Assembly: GCF_002260525.1 (NCBI RefSeq)
Contig: NZ_MRYI01000001.1
Span: 248,001 to 312,000 of the forward strand
DNA: 64,000 bases
From: Hahella sp. CCB-MM4
Lineage (GTDB): Bacteria; Pseudomonadota; Gammaproteobacteria; Pseudomonadales; Oleiphilaceae
Direction: 5' to 3'
Under the pieces are notes generated by a model. The model had not been told where the DNA came from. It saw only the letters and a list, made by a program, of their open reading frames with translations, and searched no databases. The position numbers and the translations under genes were made by a program. Of this stretch, positions 42,852 to 52,353 are shown in pieces; the first letter of the stretch is position 1; each line of letters starts with the position of its first letter.

Positions 42852-45131
42852 TTAGATGACGCTGTACTTATTACGCAGTCGCTGCCGGACAAATTCCGCC
42901 AGTGTGTTGACCACAAAGGTAAATAGGAATAGTACGAACGCAGCCAGGAACAGAATCCTGAAATGGGAACTGCCGACTTCCGACTCGGGCATTTCCACCG
43001 CGATGTTAGCTGCCAGGGTACGCATCCCCTCAAAGATGTTCATATCCATGATAGGCGTGTTACCGGTCGCCATTAGAACAATCATGGTTTCACCGACGGC
43101 ACGGCCGAGCCCTATCATCACGGCGGAGAATATACCCGGGCTGGCAGTTGGCAACACCACCCGTACCATGGTCTGCCATGGGGTCGCGCCAAGCGCCAAA
43201 GAACCATATGTCAGATGCTTTGGTACACTGAAGACCGCATCTTCAGTGATGGAGAAGATCGTAGGAATAACCGCAAAGCCCATCGCAGCCCCTACAACCA
43301 GAGCGTTGCGCTGATCAAAATCAATGCCCACTGTATTGGTCAGCCAGGATCGCATATCGCCATCGAACAGAGCCGTTTCCAACCCCGGACTGGCAAGAAA
43401 TGACAGCCAGCCGATCAACAGCACCACAGGAATGAGCAACGCAGCTTCCCAGCCATCCGGAATCACAAGACGGAATGACTGTGGAAGATTGCTCCAGAAG
43501 AAACCGAATAACACGATACCTATGGGCATCAAGAATAATACGGCGAAGACACCTGGAAGATTTGCCTCCATGAATGGCGCAAAGAACAGTCCGGCTAAGA
43601 ACCCCAGAATAACGGTCGGCAGTGCCTCCATCAGCTCGATGGCAGGTTTAACCTTGCGACGCAGAGTAGGAGACATAAAGTGAGCGGTATAAAGAGCACC
43701 GCATATCGCCAGAGGCATCGCAATTAACATTGCGTAGAAGGCCGCTTTCAGCGTACCAAAAGCCAGTGGCATCAAGCTGTATTTGGGCTCAAAATCATTC
43801 GTGGCCGCAGAGGACTGCCATACATAATCAGGTTCTTCATAGCCCTCGTACCAAACCTCACTCCAAAGCGCAGACCAGGACACATCGGGGTGTTCATTTT
43901 CCACCTTCCAGAAATTCAGGCGGCCATCGGTGGTCTCAAACAGCAGGAAGTTTGCCCGTGGAGCAAGCGTGGCGATGGAAATTTTCTTATCCACCAGTTG
44001 TTCAAATAGCGCTTCCCGCTCTGCTGTTGAATTGTATAAGCCCAGCTCACCAGCGGCTGTAACCGCATAAAAGCCCTTACGCCGCTCCTCAATACCCAAC
44101 TGGGTGATTTGACCACCTTCCACTGTGAACTTGCGAACGGCCTCAAGATGAAACTGGTTTTCAACATCCCGAACCGGGAACCATTGAACGATTTCTCCCT
44201 GATCGTTGGCCACCAGCAGAGAAATACCTCCCAACAGGAAGCGCATGTCGACAACTTTGCTTCCCGGCGTCACTGCATCCACCCGGGCATTCAGATCAGG
44301 TTGTTCGCGGTCTTTCAAATCATACATATCCAGCTTGCCATTGCCCGTTGCCACGTATAACCAACGGGTATCCGGTGTCAGCTGCATGGAAATGATCTCG
44401 CCGTTGATCGACGGCATGACGATATCCGACTCTTCCAGAGTAACGTCTCCTGTAAGGAAGTTTTCACTCTTTTCGAAGTAGGAAGCTTTCAGCGTATTGT
44501 CTTGGGTCGCGCCGATGATGATCAGGAAATCGCCGTTGTCCCTCAGGGTGACAGACTTAATGGGCTGCCCGTTTTCCTTATCCAGGATGATGGGTTCCTC
44601 ACCGTACGGAAACACCAGTTGAGGCGTGATCAGGCGCTTGTTATCCGGCCATGTGATGTTGTAATCGTGTTTGAAAACCAGAACAGAGCCATTACTGAGA
44701 CCAACAGCCAACGTCCGCGATCCGGCAGCACCTTCATTGACACTAGTGACCGTCACGCCTTCAGGAATGGGCAAGCGGCTTTGAGAGTCCAGGCTGCCGT
44801 CAGCAGTGTTAATGAACGTCACATTGCCGTCGACAGTTAATCGAAGTGCCTTCTCGCCCTGCTCTTCAACCGCCAGGAAAGCCGTTTTTCCTTCTGTCGG
44901 TAGAGCATATTCTGCCACCTGTTCAACCTCTGCGGATTTAAACAATGGCATGACTTCATAGAGGAGGTAAAAGAAGATAAGCGTCACCGCGACAATAACA
45001 CTGACACCTCCAGCCGCGATAGACACCTTGGCAATCTTGTCTTTCATCGCTCGGATGTTGCGGTAACGTTTTAGTTGCGGCGTATCGAAATCCAGCTCAG
45101 GGGCTTTGGCTGTGACGACTTCGTTCATCAT
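42852..45131 (-). CDS. pstC: Phosphate ABC transporter permease PstC (large form)
   Basis: A 759-residue inner-membrane permease. One N-terminal helix, a periplasmic beta-propeller-like region (about 65-450), then permease helices with the EAA-type motif (YGSLALGATPWQTMVRVVLP) near residue 640. Start ATG after AGGAAAG. First gene of pstCAB-phoU. Its promoter carries a Pho box inside a perfect inverted repeat. Confidence 0.93.
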   Translation of the reverse strand: MMNEVVTAKAPELDFDTPQLKRYRNIRAMKDKIAKVSIAAGGVSVIVAVTLIFFYLLYEVMPLFKSAEVEQVAEYALPTEGKTAFLAVEEQGEKALRLTVDGNVTFINTADGSLDSQSRLPIPEGVTVTSVNEGAAGSRTLAVGLSNGSVLVFKHDYNITWPDNKRLITPQLVFPYGEEPIILDKENGQPIKSVTLRDNGDFLIIIGATQDNTLKASYFEKSENFLTGDVTLEESDIVMPSINGEIISMQLTPDTRWLYVATGNGKLDMYDLKDREQPDLNARVDAVTPGSKVVDMRFLLGGISLLVANDQGEIVQWFPVRDVENQFHLEAVRKFTVEGGQITQLGIEERRKGFYAVTAAGELGLYNSTAEREALFEQLVDKKISIATLAPRANFLLFETTDGRLNFWKVENEHPDVSWSALWSEVWYEGYEEPDYVWQSSAATNDFEPKYSLMPLAFGTLKAAFYAMLIAMPLAICGALYTAHFMSPTLRRKVKPAIELMEALPTVILGFLAGLFFAPFMEANLPGVFAVLFLMPIGIVLFGFFWSNLPQSFRLVIPDGWEAALLIPVVLLIGWLSFLASPGLETALFDGDMRSWLTNTVGIDFDQRNALVVGAAMGFAVIPTIFSITEDAVFSVPKHLTYGSLALGATPWQTMVRVVLPTASPGIFSAVMIGLGRAVGETMIVLMATGNTPIMDMNIFEGMRTLAANIAVEMPESEVGSSHFRILFLAAFVLFLFTFVVNTLAEFVRQRLRNKYSVI

Positions 45132-45268
45132 GCTTTCCTACAGTGGTGGAACTAAAACCCAAAAAAAGAATGACGCCATAACACACTTTCCGGAAGGTTC
45201 AGCCGACCTGGAAAGAGGAAAAAATGAATAAATGTAGTGCTATGGGACTATCCTGGCACACCTTAACC

Positions 45269-45309
45269 AGCAAATATGACAGTATTGTTACAGCACTGTC
45301 ATATTTGCT
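45269..45309 (-). promoter_or_regulatory. Pho box within a perfect inverted repeat (pstC promoter)
   Basis: On the minus strand CTGTAAC-AATA-CTGTCAT (45276-45293) is an excellent Pho box. It lies inside AGCAAATATGACAGT (45269-45283) and its exact reverse complement (45295-45309), 15 bases each with an 11-base spacer. The position, about 140 bases before pstC, suits the pstCAB-phoU promoter; a -10-like TAAGGT follows. Confidence 0.8.
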
Positions 45310-45338
45310 TTACAGGCAGATGACGTCGGCGGGAAATC

Positions 45339-47033
45339 TTAAAGAAGTGAGTTGAAATCGCCGATACGGTCACCCAGCAATCCATTCAGGTCGACCAGCC
45401 CGCCCATTTCTGAGTTCAGGCTACCTGTTTTTTCTTCAACCAGGCTATTCAGTTTGGTCTGTAATTGTCCGGTCAGCTTGTCCTGCTCTTTCTTGATCAG
45501 ACCACGCATGCTCTGGCTGAATATCTTGTCCAGGCTGGTAGACATTTTCACATCCGGATCCTGTAACGCACCAGTTGCCAGCACCAGCACATCAAGCTCA
45601 CTCACACTTTTCAATGCATCAATCATCGCCTGCTTGAGTGGCGCCGAATCACCTGCCAACAGATTTGCCATCTGTACCTCCAGGAAACGGGTATCCACTT
45701 TCAAATCCAGGTCCCCGCCTTTGATTTCCGCCTGACCGGCCACCACCGCCAAAGCTTTGGCCATCGTGACAGGGAAGTCTTCCCGGCTGGAAAAAACGAT
45801 ATCCTGCAGAGGCAGGTTTTTCAGGTCGAAGTTGAATGTATCTTTGGCGTTTGCTGGGACGACATGATCGAGAACCCCTTTAAAGTCGAGCCCGCCAATC
45901 GCTTTCGCCTGGCTGTTCAATGCCAGTTGCGCCGGTTTACCCCAAACAGATGCCTGATCCGTCAGATCGGTAAATTCACCCGAAAAAGGAACCTTTTCAC
46001 CGGGGAAAGGCAACTCACCGTCCAAGGTTAGTCGTTTCACCAGGAATTTAGGCAATCCGTCACTGTAGTCCGTGGTATCTGCCACTGGCTGCGCCTGGGC
46101 TGAAGACTCACCTCCGCCGTTCATATAAGGCAGCAATTTTTCGTACCATGCGTAACCATTACCGATCCACTGCGCAACTTCATCACCGAAAAGTCCTTTT
46201 GCCAGACCTTGGACCGCATCCGCATCAAGTCCGACCATGCCCAGCATTTTATCGATATCCTGTTTGGGTGCGGCTTTGATTTTAGCGATACCTGATTTCA
46301 GGTTGGCGATCTCTTTGTTGAGATCCTCCCGCGCCGATTTGATCTTATCTAGGTCACTCTTCACCTCTTTCTGGATATTGGCAACATCCTTCAAGGCCTG
46401 CAAACGCTTCAGGGGATCTTTGGATTCCTTCAGAGCTTTGATTCTTTGCTTATAACCTTCCAATGTCTCTTTATCGGGCAAACCGTCGATTCTTTGATTC
46501 CATTCCTGCTTGCTCTGCCCAATGGAAGTTTGCAATTCATTGGCGAGCTTCACTGTCTGCAGGTCCGCCTGGGCCAGTAACTGATCGGGATCCGGCACCT
46601 GGAATGTCGGCAGTTTAAAATCCTGTTTCAATTTATCCAGCATGGAAGGTTCATTACCGGGAGGTGGCGTTAGCCCAGGCACCGCTCCACTGGATTGGCG
46701 AGCAGTATTAAAGCGCATGCCTGTCAGTGCAGCGCTATCCACAATCACCTTGGATTTCAGTAACGGTGCAAAGGCCACATTGGCATCAATCAGCCCCGCT
46801 TCAAAAGCATTGGTCATCGGCTCTTGGGGATTGGTTACTTTTAAACCTTCCAGGGATACTCCCAGAGGAAAGAATCTGACATCAACCGATTCCAGTTCCA
46901 CACGGGCTTTTACAGCTTTGGTTCCCTCCTCTTCTATGACGTATTTTGCAATGACGTCGATGAAGAACAACGCCACGATGATGATCAACAACAGTAGGGC
47001 AATTAAATAACCAACCAGCTTGAGAGCTCGCAT
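45339..47033 (-). CDS. TIGR03545-type AsmA-like exported protein
   Basis: A 564-residue protein with an N-terminal membrane anchor (about 8-30), then regions typical of TIGR03545 and AsmA/DUF748-like proteins (VELESVDVRFFPLGVSLEGLKV), a highly charged helical centre (about 160-270) and a beta-rich end. AsmA-like proteins are thought to help lipid transport or outer-membrane assembly; the role here is unknown. It separates pstS from pstC. AAGGA precedes the start. Confidence 0.78.
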   Translation of the reverse strand: MRALKLVGYLIALLLLIIIVALFFIDVIAKYVIEEEGTKAVKARVELESVDVRFFPLGVSLEGLKVTNPQEPMTNAFEAGLIDANVAFAPLLKSKVIVDSAALTGMRFNTARQSSGAVPGLTPPPGNEPSMLDKLKQDFKLPTFQVPDPDQLLAQADLQTVKLANELQTSIGQSKQEWNQRIDGLPDKETLEGYKQRIKALKESKDPLKRLQALKDVANIQKEVKSDLDKIKSAREDLNKEIANLKSGIAKIKAAPKQDIDKMLGMVGLDADAVQGLAKGLFGDEVAQWIGNGYAWYEKLLPYMNGGGESSAQAQPVADTTDYSDGLPKFLVKRLTLDGELPFPGEKVPFSGEFTDLTDQASVWGKPAQLALNSQAKAIGGLDFKGVLDHVVPANAKDTFNFDLKNLPLQDIVFSSREDFPVTMAKALAVVAGQAEIKGGDLDLKVDTRFLEVQMANLLAGDSAPLKQAMIDALKSVSELDVLVLATGALQDPDVKMSTSLDKIFSQSMRGLIKKEQDKLTGQLQTKLNSLVEEKTGSLNSEMGGLVDLNGLLGDRIGDFNSLL

Positions 47034-47187
47034 GACAGTTCCTTGTATAGTTCTTTCGGCAATAAATTATAGCAATCGGTGTAAGATCAAGGAGTAAAGA
47101 TACCAACAGCCAGTACAAAAGTGTATGAGAACAAAGTTGTGTTGGAGAATAACCACTCTCATGAAACCGGATTGGTGTCGTGCGGAC

Positions 47188-47216
47188 ATAAAAAAAGCCA
47201 CCCGAAGGTGGCTTTT
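47188..47216 (-). terminator. Terminator of pstS
   Basis: AAAAGCCACC, loop, GGTGGCTTTT (read on the minus strand) with a T run. Confidence 0.9.
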
Positions 47217-47238
47217 CCTGAAAGGAGATGAGTCTGGA

Positions 47239-48210
47239 TTACAGAGCCAACTCTTTCATGTACTTGGCAGCAACAGAAGCAGGCAGAGGTACATAACCAT
47301 CTTTAACAACCACTTCCTGACCTTGCTTGGACATCACCAGTTTTACGAACTCAGAAACAATCGGCTCCAGGTCCTTGTTAGGCGCTTTGTTCACATACAC
47401 GTAGAGGAAACGTGACAGTGGGTATTCGCCGGTAACCGCCATTGCAGGAGTTGCTTCAATGAACTTGTCACCTTCTTTCTTGGCCAAAGGAATAGTGCGA
47501 ACGCTGGCAGTTTTGTAGCCGATACCAGAGTAGCCGATACCATTAACAGACTCAGAAACACCCTGAACTACAGAAGCGGAACCAGGCTGTTCGTTAACGC
47601 TGTTTTTGTAGTCACCTTTACACAGGGCATGCTTCTTGAAGTAACCGTAAGTACCGGAAACTGAGTTACGACCGAACAGCTGGAAGCTCTGGTTAGCCAG
47701 AGAGCCAGTCACACCCAGTTGACCCCAGGTAGTCAGATCTTTTTCATAGCCACACTTACGGGTAGAAGAGAAAATTGCGTCGACCTGTGCGATGGTCAGG
47801 CCTTTGATAGGGTTGTCCTTGTGAGCAAATACGGCCAATGCGTCAATGGCAACTGGAATCGCAGTAGGCTTGTAACCGAATTTCTTTTCGAAAGCTTCCA
47901 GCTCTTTGTCCTTCATCTTACGGCTCATAGGACCCAGGTTAGAAGTACCTTCGGTCAGCGCTGGGGGAGCGGTAGAAGAACCGGCAGCCTGAATCTGGAT
48001 GTTAACGTTCGGGTAGTTACGCTTGAATTCTTCTGCCCACAGAGTCATCAGGTTAGCCAGAGTGTCAGAACCTACGGATGAAAGGTTACCGGATACACCG
48101 CTTGCTTTATTATAAGTAGGCAATTTCGGGTCTACGTCTGCTGAGGCAGTAGTAGCCCAGAATGAAGCTGCGACAACAGTAGCTGCTGCGAATACTTTTT
48201 TCAGTTGCAT
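47239..48210 (-). CDS. pstS: Phosphate-binding protein PstS
   Basis: A 323-residue periplasmic phosphate-binding protein of the PBP-like family: signal peptide (1-24), the [12 protein letters not shown] segment and [12 protein letters not shown] for phosphate contact, then GYSGIGY. It delivers phosphate to PstCAB. AGGAG is the ribosome site and a Pho box lies upstream. It is monocistronic here, ending at the terminator before the TIGR03545-type gene. Confidence 0.96.
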   Translation of the reverse strand: MQLKKVFAAATVVAASFWATTASADVDPKLPTYNKASGVSGNLSSVGSDTLANLMTLWAEEFKRNYPNVNIQIQAAGSSTAPPALTEGTSNLGPMSRKMKDKELEAFEKKFGYKPTAIPVAIDALAVFAHKDNPIKGLTIAQVDAIFSSTRKCGYEKDLTTWGQLGVTGSLANQSFQLFGRNSVSGTYGYFKKHALCKGDYKNSVNEQPGSASVVQGVSESVNGIGYSGIGYKTASVRTIPLAKKEGDKFIEATPAMAVTGEYPLSRFLYVYVNKAPNKDLEPIVSEFVKLVMSKQGQEVVVKDGYVPLPASVAAKYMKELAL

Positions 48211-48284
48211 AGGGATAAACTCCTGGTTTTATTTCGACGTATCCGATGGGTTCGTCGGATTGGCGAAAAATATACAAATCCTTT

Positions 48285-48302
48285 GTGACACTATTGTTAC
48301 AT
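48285..48302 (-). promoter_or_regulatory. Pho box upstream of pstS
   Basis: On the minus strand ATGTAAC-AATA-GTGTCAC is a 7-4-7 repeat; TATATT (48269-48274) lies ten bases downstream as a -10 box. The fit is good. A weaker half-site, ATGTCAC, lies further upstream. Confidence 0.85.
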
Positions 48303-48434
48303 CTGAAATTAATGTGACATTTATATTTCTTCTTCGAACGTCGATTTTCACGCAAACACTCGGTAAACTGTTGAATTTCAGTGATCTGCACTAGGCCCCA
48401 TCGGGCCCTAAAACAATAATACGGGAAGTTATTT

Positions 48435-48962
48435 ATGCAGTACTTGATCAGCCTGACCAGGTTGATTGATGCCTTCACCGAACATACCGGCCGGTTCATT
48501 TCCTGGCTGAATATCGGAATGGTTGTCGGCACTGTCCTGGTCGTTGTTCTCCGATATGTCTTCAACAACAGCTCCATCGCCCTGCAGGAAGGGGTTATTT
48601 ATCTCCACGGTGCTGTTTTCCTGCTCGGATCTGCCTATACACTCAAGCACAACGAACACGTTCGAGTGGACATCCTGTACCAGCGCTTTTCCCCTCGAGG
48701 GCGTGCCGTGGTCAATTTGTTGGGCACACTTCTGCTGTTGCTCCCCTCTCTTATATATATATGCATCGAAAGCTGGCCCTACATCCTGCAGAGTTGGAAG
48801 TTTAAAGAAGTGTCCCAGGAAGCCGCCGGCCTACCCTATGTTTATCTATTGAAGACCCTGATTCTTGGCATGGTTGTGGTCCTCGGCCTCCAGGGAATCG
48901 CTGAGGCCATGCGCTCTCTGGTCACCATCATTAATCCGAACATGGAGTCGAACAATGGTTGA
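48435..48962 (+). CDS. dctQ: TRAP transporter small permease DctQ
   Basis: A 175-residue inner-membrane protein with four hydrophobic helices; it is the small subunit of a tripartite ATP-independent periplasmic transporter. RYVFNNSSIALQEGVIYLHGAVFLLGSAY is typical. GGGAAG precedes the ATG. It overlaps the large permease by eight bases. Confidence 0.9.
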   Translation: MQYLISLTRLIDAFTEHTGRFISWLNIGMVVGTVLVVVLRYVFNNSSIALQEGVIYLHGAVFLLGSAYTLKHNEHVRVDILYQRFSPRGRAVVNLLGTLLLLLPSLIYICIESWPYILQSWKFKEVSQEAAGLPYVYLLKTLILGMVVVLGLQGIAEAMRSLVTIINPNMESNNG

Positions 48963-50337
48963 GTATATGTCGCTGTTCATGTTCGGTGTGGTCTGTCTGG
49001 TATTGATATGCGGCTATCCCGTCGCATTTTCCCTGGCAGGCACGGCACTGGCTTTTGCTGCTATCGGTTCCCTATTCAATATATTTGATGCCTCATTCCT
49101 GCAGGCAACACCAAGCCGTTTGTATGGTCTCATCAATAACCAGACGCTCATAGCCGTACCCTTATTTGTCTTCATGGGGTGCATGCTGCAGAAGTCAAAA
49201 GTGGCTGAAAATCTTCTTGAAAGTATGGCGGTGATCTTCAGCGGTGTTCGGGGAGGCCTGGGAATCTCGGTGGCAGTAGTCGGTATGCTGCTCGCGGCGA
49301 GTACCGGAATTGTCGGAGCGACAGTGGTCACCATGGGACTGATCTCCCTGCCCACCATGCTGAAACGCGGTTATGCCCCATCCGTGGCAACCGGTACGAT
49401 CTGCGCCACAGGTACACTGGGACAGATTATCCCCCCTTCGATTGCGCTGGTTCTGTTGGGCGATGTGCTCTCCAGTGCATACCAGCAGGCACAAAGGGAT
49501 ATGGGAATTTTCAGCCCCAAAACTGTGTCGGTAGGAGACCTGTTTGTAGGGGCCCTTATTCCGGGGCTCGTTCTGGTGGGGCTATATATTCTTTACATCC
49601 TGCTACTTGCCTTTATAAAACCCAACCTGGTGCCTTCCGGCCAAACCGTGGACCGGGACGAACTGCATCAGCGTGAGCTTTCTCTGATCCATGACCTCAC
49701 ACCTCCTCTGATTCTGATCATTGCTGTGCTTGGTTCTATTCTGGCAGGCATCGCAACCCCCACAGAAGCGGCCGGTGTCGGTGCTTTCGGTGCAATCATC
49801 CTGGCCGCAGCGAGAGGGCAGTTTGGTCTGTCGATACTACGGGAGGTTTGTCAGCAAACCACCCGAGTCACCTGCATGGTATTTATGATTCTGATCGGCG
49901 CCACCATCTTTTCGCTGGTGTTCAGGGCTTACGGCGGTGATGAACTCATCAAACACATTTTCGATAACATGCCCGGCGGCGTGTTCATGGCGGTGTTGGT
50001 TGTGATGGTGGTCATTTTCCTACTTGGATTCATTCTGGACTTTATCGAGATTACCTTTGTCGTGGTACCGATTGTTGGGCCAGTACTACTAACAATGGGC
50101 GTGGATCCCATCTGGCTGGGAATCATGATCGGGCTCAATCTGCAAACCTCTTTCCTGACGCCTCCATTCGGCTTTTCGCTGTTTTATTTGCGAGGGGTGG
50201 CACCGGAATCCGTCAAAACGATCGATATCTATAAAGGCGTGGCCCCTTTCATCGGCATTCAAGTACTCATGCTGGCGCTACTGGCATTCTGGCCTGATCT
50301 GGCAACCTGGTTGCCGCAAGTGGTTTATGGTCCTTGA
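48955..50337 (+). CDS. dctM: TRAP transporter large permease DctM
   Basis: A 460-residue inner-membrane protein with about 12 helices; the large subunit that conducts Na+-coupled organic acid uptake. It has GYPVAFSLAG, ATGTLGQIIPPSIALVLLGDV and FLLGFILDFIEITFVVVPI. I take ATG at 48955 (MVEYMSLF). The substrate is probably an organic acid; the periplasmic DctP is across the YciA gene. Confidence 0.93.
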   Translation: MVEYMSLFMFGVVCLVLICGYPVAFSLAGTALAFAAIGSLFNIFDASFLQATPSRLYGLINNQTLIAVPLFVFMGCMLQKSKVAENLLESMAVIFSGVRGGLGISVAVVGMLLAASTGIVGATVVTMGLISLPTMLKRGYAPSVATGTICATGTLGQIIPPSIALVLLGDVLSSAYQQAQRDMGIFSPKTVSVGDLFVGALIPGLVLVGLYILYILLLAFIKPNLVPSGQTVDRDELHQRELSLIHDLTPPLILIIAVLGSILAGIATPTEAAGVGAFGAIILAAARGQFGLSILREVCQQTTRVTCMVFMILIGATIFSLVFRAYGGDELIKHIFDNMPGGVFMAVLVVMVVIFLLGFILDFIEITFVVVPIVGPVLLTMGVDPIWLGIMIGLNLQTSFLTPPFGFSLFYLRGVAPESVKTIDIYKGVAPFIGIQVLMLALLAFWPDLATWLPQVVYGP

Positions 50338-50546
50338 ACCGAATGGGTTGACCTGGAGAAGAACGGACAGGCCCAGAGAAAAATGGCTGATATCGTCGCG
50401 TTTATGAAATCACTATACTGTTTTACAAATATCCATCAGGTTTTACGACAATCTGTGGTATTAATGGATGCCAAACGGTGAGACAGCCTAAGTCACAAAA
50501 ACAAATAGCAAGGCAGGAAAAACCTGTCATTTAATGAGTAATTGAC

Positions 50547-50945
50547 ATGCCAACTTCAGACCGCGCAATGCCCAAGGGCGAACTTTCCCTGCGGGTGATT
50601 GCTCTTGAAAAAGATACCAACGGCAATGGTGATATCCATGCTGGCTGGCTGGTATCACAAATGGATCTTGCGGCCTCAAGTACTGCCGGACGTCTGGCTG
50701 AGGGCCGCACTGCTACAGTATCCATCAAACAACTGGACTTCATATCGCCGGTACGAATCGGCGCGGAAGTCAGTTGCTATACACGGGTAGAAGAGATCGG
50801 CACCAGCTCTATTCATATTGAAGTGGAAGTCTGGACCCGGGATTCAACCAGCCAGCACCCCCGGAAAGTGACAGAAGGTAAATTTGTCCTGGTGGCTATC
50901 GATGCCACAGGAAGAATTCGCCCGGTACCCAATAAGTCCCGTTAA
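50547..50945 (+). CDS. YciA-type acyl-CoA thioesterase
   Basis: A 132-residue single-hotdog enzyme. NGNGDIHAGWLVSQMDLAASSTAG holds the catalytic core, followed by TVSIKQLDFISPVRIGAEVSCYTR, close to E. coli YciA, which cleaves short and medium acyl-CoA. Stands alone between dctM and dctP. The ribosome site is weak. Confidence 0.88.
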   Translation: MPTSDRAMPKGELSLRVIALEKDTNGNGDIHAGWLVSQMDLAASSTAGRLAEGRTATVSIKQLDFISPVRIGAEVSCYTRVEEIGTSSIHIEVEVWTRDSTSQHPRKVTEGKFVLVAIDATGRIRPVPNKSR

Positions 50946-50960
50946 GGATACCGCATACAA

Positions 50961-50987
50961 AAAAGCCCGCTTATGCGGGCTTTTTTT
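50961..50987 (+). terminator. Bidirectional terminator between yciA-like gene and dctP
   Basis: AAAAGCCCGC-TTAT-GCGGGC followed by seven T; the left side is A-rich, so it can end both convergent transcripts. Confidence 0.9.
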
Positions 50988-51019
50988 CATCGACGACACA
51001 TGTCAACTACGTCAGCTGA

Positions 51020-52126
51020 TCACCGAGCGTTGATATACGCCTTCTCTGAGATCTCGTGGTACTTCTCAACATTGCTGCGGAATTTCTCGAACGAGTCGTA
51101 AACCTTTTTGACCGCAGGATCGTTGTCCGCAATTTCCTTCACCGTCTGCTTGGAAATTGTTTTCAATTGCGCCAGCACTTCATCAGGGAAGCGTCTCACT
51201 TCAATGTCGTGGTTATTAACCAGCTCTTCCAGAGCCGTGTTGTTGCGAGCCGTGTACTCATCCAGCATATCCTGGTTGATCGATTTTGCAGCCACTCTCA
51301 AGATGGCCTGAAGATCAGTCGGCAGAGCTTCAAACGCCTTCTTGTTGAAGGTGAATTCCAACGCGGTACCGGGTTCGTGCCAGCCAGGATAATAGTAGTA
51401 CTTGGCCGCTTTATGGAGACCGAACGCCAGGTCATTGTAGGGTCCAACCCATTCTGTCGCATCGATTGTACCGGTCTGAAGCGCCGTAAATATTTCACCA
51501 CCGGGCAACTGAACCGGGGTTCCTCCTGCGCGCTGCAGAACTTCACCACCCAATCCTGGAATGCGCATCTTCAGGCCTTTCAGGTCTTCCAGTGAGTTGA
51601 TTTCTTTATTAAACCAACCCCCCATCTGTACTCCGGTATTGCCTCCCAGCATTGGAATAACGCCGAAGGGTGCGTAGACCTCTTCCCACAACTCAAGACC
51701 TCCACCATAGGAAATCCAGGAATTCAGTTCCTGAGCATTCAGGCCAAAGGGTACAGTTGCAAAAAACTGTGCTGCGGGCACTTTCCCTTTCCAATAATAG
51801 GCGGCGCCATGGCCTACCTCTGCAGTCCCTTGTGAAACGGCATCAAACACTTCCAGCGCAGGTACCAACTCCCCTGCACCATAGACCTTGATCTTCAGCC
51901 GCCCATTACTCATCTTGTCGACTTCTTGTGCGAAATGCTCAGGGGCTTCACCTAAACCGGGAAAGTTTTTCGGCCAGGTGGTTACCAGTTTCCAGTGAAT
52001 GGTTTCCGGTGCCGGAGCTTCAACAACTTTGGCGGGGGCAGTTTCCTGCTTTTCCTGGGAACAACCAATCAGCGCGCTGCCAAGCAGGCCTGCGCCGACA
52101 ATCGACATCAGGTAACGGAATTTCAT
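51020..52126 (-). CDS. dctP: TRAP transporter solute-binding lipoprotein DctP
   Basis: A 368-residue periplasmic binding protein with a lipoprotein signal (lipobox LIGC near residue 22). The DctP/TakP-like part includes WKLVTTWPKNFPGLGEAPEHFA and EWVGPYNDLAFGLHKAAKYYYYPG, reminiscent of proteins binding 2-oxo acids or lactate. The membrane subunits lie on the opposite strand across the YciA gene; partnership is inferred from proximity. AAGGAG is the ribosome site. Confidence 0.88.
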   Translation of the reverse strand: MKFRYLMSIVGAGLLGSALIGCSQEKQETAPAKVVEAPAPETIHWKLVTTWPKNFPGLGEAPEHFAQEVDKMSNGRLKIKVYGAGELVPALEVFDAVSQGTAEVGHGAAYYWKGKVPAAQFFATVPFGLNAQELNSWISYGGGLELWEEVYAPFGVIPMLGGNTGVQMGGWFNKEINSLEDLKGLKMRIPGLGGEVLQRAGGTPVQLPGGEIFTALQTGTIDATEWVGPYNDLAFGLHKAAKYYYYPGWHEPGTALEFTFNKKAFEALPTDLQAILRVAAKSINQDMLDEYTARNNTALEELVNNHDIEVRRFPDEVLAQLKTISKQTVKEIADNDPAVKKVYDSFEKFRSNVEKYHEISEKAYINAR

Positions 52127-52353
52127 GCAATTCTCCTTCTAATTATTCTTGTCAGATTCCCACAGATGAACCACTGCCGGTACGTATTATGGTTCTGTGG
52201 GCAAGACCGGGATTGTTTTTTATACCTAAACCCTTGCGTGGCAAGTATAACCTCAATTTCCCGCAGATGAACACTGTGAAGCCGGATAGTTAGTTTGAAG
52301 AGGCCGGATAAATATCCGGCCAATGTGACACAAAGTTACTTCCCTAACGGCAG

